From: Chitinophagaceae bacterium
GTDB taxonomy: Bacteria; Bacteroidota; Bacteroidia; Chitinophagales; Chitinophagaceae
Reading direction: 5' to 3'
Assembly: GCA_017853235.1 (NCBI GenBank)
Contig: JAFMJX010000096.1
Coordinates: 1 to 7,060, forward strand
DNA: 7,060 nt
In this document: positions 1 to 7,060 of the stretch, piece after piece
How positions within the stretch are numbered: the first letter of the stretch is position 1
Layout: each line of letters begins with the position of its first letter
Notes under the pieces: generated by a model
What the model saw: the letters and a program-made list of their open reading frames with translations, nothing else
Databases searched by the model: none
What the model was told of the DNA's origin: nothing
Program-made: the position numbers and the translations under genes

Positions 1-3000
1 CAAGTAAAAGGAAGCGCGGGTGGATCTGAAATAAGTTTGAATGCGTTTAATGTTCCACCAGGATCTGTATCGGTAAGAGCTGGAGGACAAGTATTAATGG
101 AAGGTCGAGATTATGTAGTTGATTACGGTTCTGGTACTGTTAGAATTATTAATCCTGGCATTTTGAGTTCCAATATTCCTGTGAATGTATCTTATGAAAA
201 TAATTTAGGTTTTGGATTTCAGGAAAGAGGATTCAGGGCATTAAGATTAGATTATATCGCAAATAAAAATTTTAATATTGGTGTCTCTTCTACTAAATTA
301 ACGGAGAGACCTTTTTTTACTAAAACAAATTTTGGATCGGATCCTATTAGTAATGCTATGTACGGATTTGATTTTAATTATAAAACTGAATTACCTAGTC
401 TTACAAAAGCATTGGATAAACTTCCGTTTTATAGTACAAAATCAAAATCCTATTTAACTGCATATGGAGAAGCTGCTTATTTGCAACCAGGTCATGCACA
501 ACAAATTGGAAAAGGAGGAAACGGGGTTGTATATTTAGATGATTTTGAAGCTACTCGGACCAATATTGATTTGCGTTTTCCATTTACCTCTTGGGCTTTA
601 GCATCAACCCCGCAGGATCGTTTTAAAGAAGCAGTATTAACCGATTCTATTGATTATAATTTTAATCGTGCTAGATTGTCATGGTATACTATTGAGCCTA
701 CCTTGCAAGATAAAAATAGTGCCACCAATCCTCTGAAATCTAATTTGGCATTATTAAGTGATCCAAGAGTGAGGCAAGTTTTTACCAATGAATTGTTTCC
801 ACAAAAAACAACCAATATCACAGATGTTCAATTACCCACTTTTGACTTGAGTTATTATCCAAAGGAGCGCGGCCCATATAATTATAACTATAAGGATTTA
901 GATGCAACAGGTAAGTTCATAAATCCAAAAGATAAGTGGGGTGGTATCATGCGCGCTTTAGATCAAACCGATTTTGAATCAAGTATCATTGAATATGTAG
1001 AATTTTGGGCGCAAGATCCATTTATAAAATCTGGGGCCACAAAAGGAAGTTTGGTATTGAACTTAGGTAATGTAAGTGAAGATATTTTAAAAGATGGCAG
1101 ACGTTTTTATGAGAATGGAATGCCTACACCAACTATTCCTGCAGGGATAGATAGTTCCACTTGGGGACGTGTGCCCGTGAATCCTATACAAGTGACTAAT
1201 GCATTTAGCAATAACCCGGAGGATCGTAAATTTCAGGATGTGGGTTTAGATGGTTTAGGGGATGATGATGAGCGTATTAAAAAAGGCTATATCATCAATA
1301 AAATTTCAAACAATAATGTAAAGCAACAATTTATAACTGATCCATCTGCAGATAATTATGTTTGGTATCGTGACACGAAATATGATGAAGCTGCAGTAGG
1401 CATTTTGGGAAGATATAAATATTACAATAACCCTCAAGGAAATTCAGCATTAGCTGGCACTGGCGCATTTAGTAGTGCTGCCACACTGTTGCCTGATAAT
1501 GAAGATTTAAATAGAGATAATACACTGAATGAAACAGAAGCTTATTTTGAATATGAAATTAATTTAGAAAAAAATAATATTTCAGTTGGGAATACAAAAT
1601 ATGTTACTGATGCTAAAACAGTGAATGTTACTTTATCAGACGGTACAAAAAGTATTGAAAACTGGTATTTGTTTAGAGTCCCTATAAAATCATATACAAG
1701 AAATATAGGCGGCATAAGAGATTTTAAGTCTATACGTTTTATAAGAATGTACCTAACCAATTTTGAAGATTCGGTTACACTTCGTTTTGCAAAATTGGAT
1801 TTAGTAAGAAATCAATGGAGACAATATAATTATGTTATTGATAGTTTGGGAAATTACGATTCTTTGACTGGTAATAATCAAACTACAAGGGTGAATACTT
1901 TGGCGGTGAGCGTTGAAGAAAACGGAAGTAGAACACCTGTAAATTACATCATTCCTCCTGGTATTGAACGTGTTCAATTGTTAAGTAATAATGGAGTGAA
2001 TTTATTGCAAAATGAACAAGCATTAAGCATTCAGTTAAATGGATTGCAACAAAATGCTTCCCCTAGAGGGGTATTTAAAACTATGAATGTGGATGTTCGA
2101 CGCTATGGTAAATTGTCCATGTTTATACATGCCGAGGATAAGAAAAATATAAATAGAGTGGATAGCGGATCCATGACAGCCATCATTCGTATTGGACAAG
2201 ATTTTCAAAATAACTTTTATGAAATTAGAATTCCATTAACCACAACGAAACAAAAAGTATATGCTAGTTCTGAAGCTAGAGAGGTTTGGCCTATAGAAAA
2301 TGAATTGAATTTAAGTTTGATGGATTTGGTACAATTAAAATTAGAACGCAATAAACAAAATGCCCCGTTTAATAAAAAATTTGGGTTGAATCATGGACGA
2401 CAAAGATATTCTGTGATGGGAAATCCTAATTTAGGGGAAGTAAGAGGAATTTTAATTGCGTTTGAGAACACCAAGTCATCTGTTCCAATGGATGCGGAAG
2501 TATGGGTGAATGAATTAAGGTTATCTGATTTAGATGAAGCAGGTTCATGGGCTGCTCTAGGAAGAATGGATTTGACTCTAGCTGATTTAGGAACTCTTGC
2601 GGTATCAGTGAATAGTCATACTTCTGGTTTTGGAAGTATTGAGCAAAAAATGAATGAAAGAGCTAAAACAGGATTGACACAATTTGATATTGCAACAAAT
2701 ATAGATGCTGGTAAATTATTGCCTAAACAAGCCAGAATTTCATTACCAGTTTTTGCAAGCATTAATAAAACAATGGAAAATCCTCAATTTGATCCATTTG
2801 AAAAAGATATTTTGTACAAGGATAAAATAAATAGTTTAACAGGTAGTAGGTTAGATTCAGTAAAAAAAGCATCCATCGATCAAACTACCATAAAAACAAT
2901 CAATTTCACAAATGTTCGCTTTTTACCTGGTAAAAATCCATCTTTAATAAGTTTAAGCAATTTTGATTTTAGTTATTCTTATTCCCAATTATTGCAATCA

Positions 3001-5283
3001 AGTCCTGTTATCACACAAAATAAGATAGACAAACAAAGAGGAGCGATTGGATATACTTTTAATAAAAATGGCAAATCCTATGAGCCGTTCAAAAAATTAA
3101 TAAAATCCAATTCTCCATGGTTAACTTGGGTCAAAGAGATAAACGTAAATCCAACACCTAATTTAATTAGTTATAGAGCTGTTTTTGACCGACAATTTGG
3201 TGAATTTATTCCTAGGGTAGTCAATTCATTTGATGGAACCACTGATAGAGTAGACACTACTTATGATAAATATTTTACCATGAGTAGATTGTTTAATCTA
3301 AGATGGAGTTTAACAAGATCCTTGCATTTGGATTTAAATGCAAATATGAATTCAAGAATAGATGAACCTGCTGGGCGCATTGATACTAAGGAGAAAAAAG
3401 ATTCACTTATGCGCATGTTATTACAAGCAGGTCGTAATACTTTATATACGCAAAGGGCTACTTTAAGATATGACATACCTACAAATAAATTTCCATTAAC
3501 AGATTGGATTATGTCAAGTTATAATGTGTCTACTAATTACAATTGGGTTGGAGCAAGTAGGTTGGCTCAAGAGTTAGGTAATACTATTGAAAACACTTTC
3601 TCTCAACAATTAAATGCACAATTCAATTTTACCAATTTTTACAATAAATCTAAAATACTTAGGGCAGCATTATCTACCATGCCAAATCAAGGAGCACAAA
3701 ATGCAGCAAATCCTTTAGCCAACAGAATATTAATGACCAAGGACGAAGCGCTGCAAGGAAAAAAAGGGAAAGAGCGAATGGATGCCTTGAAAAAATGGAG
3801 GGAAGCGCGTAGGCAAGAGCGCATTGCGCAAAGGGTATTAAAAGCGAATGAGCCAGTTAATTTCCCTGAAGCATTAAAGCCAATAGTTCGTTTTTTAATG
3901 ATGTTAAAAACAGCTTCAGTAGATTATGCCGAAAATTATAACAGCAGACTTCCTGGTTATATGTCAGGGGTCAATTTTATGAATTCTAATTGGGATGGAT
4001 TTGCCCCTGGAATGGAATATGCATTTGGCAAACAACCTGATTCAAGTTGGTTAAGATCACAGGAAAATAAAGGTTTGTTGTCTAAGGATGATAAATTTAA
4101 CTTGATGTTTAGACAGGGCTTTGATCAAAAATTTAATGCGCGAGTACAATTAGAGCCATTGAATGGGTTTATGATAGACATTCAATTCAATAAAACTTTT
4201 ACTAAGAATTATTCTGAATTATTTAAAGACACTTCTGGTACAGGTATTAAGTCTCATTTAAATCCATTATCCGCTGGAGGTTTTACGATAAGTTATTTTG
4301 CGCTGAATACATTTTTTGATCATCATGATCCCAATGAGCTATCTAAAGTATTTAAAACCTTTGAAGCTAATCGAGTTATTATTTCAAATAGAGTAGCAGA
4401 AAAAAATCCTTATTGGGATACTAAAAAAGATCCTAACGGATATGCCATTGGGTATGGCAAATATTCTCAAGATGTTTTGATTCCTGCATTTATTGCTGCC
4501 TATACTGGAAAAAATCCGCATGATGTTTCTTTGTTGAATCAAAATAATGCAAATATTAAGTCAAGTCCTTTTTCAGGATTAATGCCAATGCCAAATTGGA
4601 ATTTGTCATATAGTGGTTTGTCTAAATTACCGGGAATTTCTAGTCTTTTCTCCAATATTACTTTGACACATGGTTACAATGGTAGTTTAGCTATGAATAG
4701 TTTTACAAGTTCCTTAATGTATGCCGATAGAAGATTCTTGGGAGCTCCATCCTTTATAGATCCAATTAGTGGAAATTATATTCCTTATTTTTTAGTACCA
4801 AATATTACCATCAGCGAACGAATGGAGCCTTTGATTGGAGTGAATGTAACTACTTTATCTCAATGGTCTTTACGTTTTGAATACAAGAAGAGTCGCTTAT
4901 TAGCGTTAAGTTTAGTGGATTATCAATTGAGCGAAAATAATAGTAAAGAATGGGTTTTTGGAACTAGTTATAGAGCAAGAGGATTAAAATTGCCATTTCA
5001 AATTCCTGGATTGAATAATAATAAACTAGCCAACGATTTAACTTTCCGATTAGATGTAGGATTGCGAGATATGTTTAACAGCAATAGCAGATTAGATCAA
5101 GCAAATGCGTATGGAACAGGAGGAAGTAAAGAAATTACTTTACAACCTTCCATTGATTATGTATTAAATAGTAAAATCAATTTGAAGTTTTTCTTTGATC
5201 AACGCCGAACCACACCTTATATTTCATCCTCTCCGCCCATTATTACAACAAGGGCAGGAGTGAATGTGAGAATTGCCTTATAA
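1..5283 (+). CDS. sprA: SprA, outer-membrane translocon of the type IX secretion system (C-terminal 1760 residues, 5' truncated by window edge)
   Basis: SprA (Sov in Porphyromonas) is the very large outer-membrane beta-barrel through which the Bacteroidota T9SS exports folded cargo carrying a C-terminal signal; it works with PorV, a periplasmic plug protein and the PorK/L/M/N machinery. Recognition rests on family blocks, numbered from base 1: AGGQVLMEGRDYVVDY (about 27-42), RLDYIANKNFNIG (about 81-93), IGKGGNGVVYLDDFE (169-183), SWALASTP (197-204), QDVGLDGLGDDDE (412-424), EDLNRDNTLNETEAYFEYE (501-519) and WVNELRLSDLDEAGSWAA (835-852). The C-terminal half is rich in alternating, aromatic beta-strand sequence and ends in a strand-like segment (GVNVRIAL) just before TAA. 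Known SprA proteins are about 2400-2500 residues, so some 600-700 residues with the signal peptide lie upstream. The frame is open from base 1; the TTG at 37 falls inside a conserved block and is not the start. No frameshift or internal stop is visible. Unusually, no cysteine occurs in the 1760 residues. Family assignment is very secure; domain boundaries are not. Confidence 0.96.
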   Translation, partial: QVKGSAGGSEISLNAFNVPPGSVSVRAGGQVLMEGRDYVVDYGSGTVRIINPGILSSNIPVNVSYENNLGFGFQERGFRALRLDYIANKNFNIGVSSTKLTERPFFTKTNFGSDPISNAMYGFDFNYKTELPSLTKALDKLPFYSTKSKSYLTAYGEAAYLQPGHAQQIGKGGNGVVYLDDFEATRTNIDLRFPFTSWALASTPQDRFKEAVLTDSIDYNFNRARLSWYTIEPTLQDKNSATNPLKSNLALLSDPRVRQVFTNELFPQKTTNITDVQLPTFDLSYYPKERGPYNYNYKDLDATGKFINPKDKWGGIMRALDQTDFESSIIEYVEFWAQDPFIKSGATKGSLVLNLGNVSEDILKDGRRFYENGMPTPTIPAGIDSSTWGRVPVNPIQVTNAFSNNPEDRKFQDVGLDGLGDDDERIKKGYIINKISNNNVKQQFITDPSADNYVWYRDTKYDEAAVGILGRYKYYNNPQGNSALAGTGAFSSAATLLPDNEDLNRDNTLNETEAYFEYEINLEKNNISVGNTKYVTDAKTVNVTLSDGTKSIENWYLFRVPIKSYTRNIGGIRDFKSIRFIRMYLTNFEDSVTLRFAKLDLVRNQWRQYNYVIDSLGNYDSLTGNNQTTRVNTLAVSVEENGSRTPVNYIIPPGIERVQLLSNNGVNLLQNEQALSIQLNGLQQNASPRGVFKTMNVDVRRYGKLSMFIHAEDKKNINRVDSGSMTAIIRIGQDFQNNFYEIRIPLTTTKQKVYASSEAREVWPIENELNLSLMDLVQLKLERNKQNAPFNKKFGLNHGRQRYSVMGNPNLGEVRGILIAFENTKSSVPMDAEVWVNELRLSDLDEAGSWAALGRMDLTLADLGTLAVSVNSHTSGFGSIEQKMNERAKTGLTQFDIATNIDAGKLLPKQARISLPVFASINKTMENPQFDPFEKDILYKDKINSLTGSRLDSVKKASIDQTTIKTINFTNVRFLPGKNPSLISLSNFDFSYSYSQLLQSSPVITQNKIDKQRGAIGYTFNKNGKSYEPFKKLIKSNSPWLTWVKEINVNPTPNLISYRAVFDRQFGEFIPRVVNSFDGTTDRVDTTYDKYFTMSRLFNLRWSLTRSLHLDLNANMNSRIDEPAGRIDTKEKKDSLMRMLLQAGRNTLYTQRATLRYDIPTNKFPLTDWIMSSYNVSTNYNWVGASRLAQELGNTIENTFSQQLNAQFNFTNFYNKSKILRAALSTMPNQGAQNAANPLANRILMTKDEALQGKKGKERMDALKKWREARRQERIAQRVLKANEPVNFPEALKPIVRFLMMLKTASVDYAENYNSRLPGYMSGVNFMNSNWDGFAPGMEYAFGKQPDSSWLRSQENKGLLSKDDKFNLMFRQGFDQKFNARVQLEPLNGFMIDIQFNKTFTKNYSELFKDTSGTGIKSHLNPLSAGGFTISYFALNTFFDHHDPNELSKVFKTFEANRVIISNRVAEKNPYWDTKKDPNGYAIGYGKYSQDVLIPAFIAAYTGKNPHDVSLLNQNNANIKSSPFSGLMPMPNWNLSYSGLSKLPGISSLFSNITLTHGYNGSLAMNSFTSSLMYADRRFLGAPSFIDPISGNYIPYFLVPNITISERMEPLIGVNVTTLSQWSLRFEYKKSRLLALSLVDYQLSENNSKEWVFGTSYRARGLKLPFQIPGLNNNKLANDLTFRLDVGLRDMFNSNSRLDQANAYGTGGSKEITLQPSIDYVLNSKINLKFFFDQRRTTPYISSSPPIITTRAGVNVRIAL

Positions 5284-5292
5284 ATGCAGTGA

Positions 5293-5320
5293 GTGAAAAA
5301 CTAAGCTTTCATAAAAGCCC
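5293..5320 (-). terminator. Possible intrinsic terminator of the ABC transporter operon, overlapping the permease stop codon
   Basis: Read on the minus strand, GGGCTTT, loop TATG and AAAGCTT can form a seven-pair stem, five Watson-Crick pairs plus two G-U pairs at the base. It is followed by AG and then five Ts (5300 down to 5296). The hairpin uses the last codons of the permease, and the stop codon TAG lies at its foot. The stem is short and only moderately GC-rich, so this is tentative. On the plus strand the same hairpin has an A-run before it but no good T-run after it, so it is a poor terminator for sprA. Confidence 0.35.
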
Positions 5321-6632
5321 ATTTAAACATTTCTTTCCAAGTTACTTTTTTGCCATATAATAAAATACCTGTGCGGTAAATTTTACCACTTAACCAAGTG
5401 GTAAAAATAAATCCAGCAATTAAAATAAGCATACTTAAAGCTAATTCCCAATAGGGTACTGTGGAGGGAACACCATAAGCAATTCTCGCCATCATTACCA
5501 TGGGAGAACTAAAGGGTATCATACTTGCCCAAAAGGCCATTGGTGTATTGGGATTTTGTATCACCACATTGGTTATGACGTAGGAAAAAATAATAGGCAT
5601 GGTGATTGGGAACATTAAGCTTTGCGCATCTTGAGGATCTTCGTTTACAACGCTTCCAACTGCAGCAAATAAAGCCGCATAAAATAAAAATCCACCTAAG
5701 AAATAAAATATAAAACAACTTATAATTAAGGTCCAGTTTGCAGTAGCTAATGTGTGTTGTATATTATAAATACGTTGAGCAGATTCGCTTGCTTGCAGCA
5801 TGCCAGTAGTAAATTGTCCATTATTTTGATGTAAACTACTTACTTGATGTTGAATGTCTGCTGGAAGTAAACCTAACGCCACACTAGATAAAGAAGTGAT
5901 TAAAATAATCCATAATAAAAATTGAGTTAAACCTACTGCACCAATACCAATAATCTTACCCATCATCAATTCAAAAGGTTTCACACTACTAATGATTACT
6001 TCGGCAATACGGTTTGTTTTTTCTTCCATCACTCCACGCATAACCATTGAGCCATAAATAAACATGGTGAGGTAAATTAAAAATCCACTTGCGTAACCAA
6101 TACCAGATGCCAAAGCTGCATTACTTTCTTTACTGCTTTTCCCTTTATCTTCATAAGCTTTAAGTTCGGCAAATTGAGAGGATTTGTGAATGGAATCTAA
6201 TATATCTTGATGTATTCCTGCTTCCTGAAGCATTTGGTCTTCAATAGCACTGTTAATTTTATTGGTAATGGATTCTTGTAACATCATTCCCATTGACTTT
6301 TTTGACCTAAGGATGTAATCCACTTTTTGATTTCCTTCAAATTTGGGTAGAATTAAAACATCACTATATCCTTTTTGTTTATAGTTACTTGTGTCTACAT
6401 CATTTGGAAAGCTAAATTCAAGTTGTTGGCTATTTTTTAAATGACCTTTAAAAAAACCATTTGGGTCAATGACGGCAATTTTTCTTTGTTCGGTTCCCGT
6501 AGATGATAAATAGGCTGATCCAACGATGAATCCCACCATTAACAATGGCATTAATATGGTAATGAGTAAAAATCGTTTGTTTTTTACTCTGGAACTGTAT
6601 TCTCTTTGTATGATTAACCAAGTCTTGTTCAT
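5301..6632 (-). CDS. ABC-2 type transporter permease (NatB-like, ABC2_membrane_3 type)
   Basis: This 443-residue inner-membrane protein is probably the membrane half of an exporter driven by the ATPase encoded just upstream. The N-terminus has the typical cytoplasmic start with REYSSRVKNKRF (10-21), then a first membrane segment (about 21-43). A large extracytoplasmic domain of about 130 residues follows (44-175). Five further hydrophobic segments lie near 177-200, 226-255, 299-328, 338-358 and 396-416. A hydrophobic, Pro/Ser-containing stretch at 364-386 may be a re-entrant element. The hallmark EEKTNRIAEVIISSVKPFEL (203-222) after the second segment is the coupling region seen in NatB-like permeases. 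The start is well fixed: an in-frame TAA lies at 6636-6638, one codon before this ATG. No Shine-Dalgarno is visible, as is usual in Bacteroidota. The gene begins 10 bp after the ATPase stop, implying co-transcription. The family resembles the sodium exporter NatAB, but the substrate cannot be read from the sequence, so no gene symbol is given. Confidence 0.9.
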   Translation of the reverse strand: MNKTWLIIQREYSSRVKNKRFLLITILMPLLMVGFIVGSAYLSSTGTEQRKIAVIDPNGFFKGHLKNSQQLEFSFPNDVDTSNYKQKGYSDVLILPKFEGNQKVDYILRSKKSMGMMLQESITNKINSAIEDQMLQEAGIHQDILDSIHKSSQFAELKAYEDKGKSSKESNAALASGIGYASGFLIYLTMFIYGSMVMRGVMEEKTNRIAEVIISSVKPFELMMGKIIGIGAVGLTQFLLWIILITSLSSVALGLLPADIQHQVSSLHQNNGQFTTGMLQASESAQRIYNIQHTLATANWTLIISCFIFYFLGGFLFYAALFAAVGSVVNEDPQDAQSLMFPITMPIIFSYVITNVVIQNPNTPMAFWASMIPFSSPMVMMARIAYGVPSTVPYWELALSMLILIAGFIFTTWLSGKIYRTGILLYGKKVTWKEMFKWAFMKA

Positions 6633-6642
6633 GCATTAAAGT

Positions 6643-7060
6643 TTAAAGGGTTTGAAATGCTCTTGCAGTGGCATGAGTGCCCTCTACTAGTTTAATAAAT
6701 ATATCATTCAATGAAGGGAGTACTTCGTTGTAAGCAATGATATTCACATTCTCCTTTAATAAATATTTTAAAACATCATTAGACTGTTTGCCTTCCTTAA
6801 TTTTTAACAAGGTTTTGTTTTTATCTACCCCTATTAAATTAAAAATATCATTATCCATGAATGGAATTGCTTGATCTGTTTGAATAGAAAAAATATTTTC
6901 TTTGAATTGTTGTTTGATGTCTGCAACAGTACCATCTAAAATTTTCTTTCCTAAATTTACTAATACAATGTGGTCACAAATTTCTTCTACTTGTTCCATG
7001 CGGTGCGTACTAAATATAATGGTAGATCCTTTTTTTGCAAGGTTGTATATTTCTTCTTTA
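6643..7060 (-). CDS. ABC transporter ATP-binding protein, C-terminal part (5' truncated by window edge)
   Basis: The frame is open to the right edge of the window and 138 residues are visible, ending in TAA at 6643-6645. The first residues are KEEIYNLAKKGSTIIFSTHR, followed by MEQVEEICDHIVLVNLGKK. This is the end of an ABC nucleotide-binding domain: a hydrophobic strand, the switch histidine of the H-loop (codon at 7003-7005) and the conserved MEQVEEICD helix. The Walker A, signature and Walker B motifs must lie beyond the edge. From about GTVADIKQQF onward the protein continues into a roughly 90-residue accessory region. This resembles the C-terminal domain (DUF4162-like) common in NatA-type ATPases of about 300 residues, so roughly half the protein is probably missing. 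The ATG at 6997-6999 is an internal methionine, because the essential H-loop histidine lies before it. The protein should power the permease encoded 10 bp downstream. The ATPase call is secure; the DUF4162 label is from family memory. Confidence 0.9.
   Translation of the reverse strand, partial: KEEIYNLAKKGSTIIFSTHRMEQVEEICDHIVLVNLGKKILDGTVADIKQQFKENIFSIQTDQAIPFMDNDIFNLIGVDKNKTLLKIKEGKQSNDVLKYLLKENVNIIAYNEVLPSLNDIFIKLVEGTHATARAFQTL

Noticed and set aside
1542..1760. 72-codon minus-strand open frame within sprA
   Set aside because: It lies fully antisense to a well-recognised coding region, and its product has no recognisable motif; it is a chance frame in AT-rich DNA.
3261..3476. 71-codon minus-strand open frame within sprA
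   Set aside because: It is antisense to conserved SprA barrel sequence, with no supporting start context or neighbour.
37..5283. TTG at 37 as the start of the large plus-strand gene
   Set aside because: The frame is open to base 1, and the residues before 37 (QVKGSAGGSEIS) fit the SprA sequence; 1748 residues would lack the signal peptide and N-terminal region of the family.
5305..5318. Small hairpin (GCTTT, loop, AAAGC) as a terminator for sprA on the plus strand
   Set aside because: It is only five perfect pairs and has no T-run after it in that direction; it is kept only as a tentative minus-strand terminator.
5509..5718. 69-codon minus-strand open frame within the permease gene
   Set aside because: It is an out-of-frame shadow of the permease on the same strand; its composition (rich in Cys, Arg and His) is unlike a real protein here.
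6643..6999. A free-standing 118-residue gene starting at the ATG at 6997-6999
   Set aside because: The codons before this ATG continue an ABC ATPase in frame, including the switch histidine of the H-loop, so it is an internal methionine of a truncated gene.

Overview
The window looks like chromosomal DNA of a Bacteroidota bacterium. It is AT-rich (about one third G+C by eye), has no obvious Shine-Dalgarno at the one visible gene start, and most of it codes for SprA, a giant outer-membrane protein restricted to that phylum. The style of the SprA sequence suggests the Chitinophagales/Chitinophagaceae side of the phylum, but that placement is from memory of homologues and is not proven here.

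Layout. Positions 1-5283 (+) hold the last 1760 codons of sprA. The reading frame is open at the first base, so the real start lies upstream. After a 17-bp gap, two genes run the other way. An ABC-2 type permease (6632 down to 5301) is preceded on the same strand by the C-terminal part of its ATPase, which enters from the right edge and ends at 6643. ATPase and permease are 10 bp apart and almost certainly form one transcript. That transcript converges tail to tail with sprA. A short hairpin followed by a T-run at the permease stop codon is a possible terminator for it. There is no gene-free stretch longer than 17 bp.

How the parts work. SprA is the outer-membrane channel of the type IX secretion system (T9SS), which exports adhesins, enzymes and, in gliding species, motility adhesins. 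The ABC pair resembles NatA/NatB-type exporters of unknown substrate. I see no functional link between the two units beyond being adjacent.

I found no mobile element, CRISPR array, RNA gene or previously undescribed system. The points worth a second look lie inside SprA (two acidic EF-hand-like loops, one strongly charged segment, no cysteine in 1760 residues) and at the compact convergent junction.
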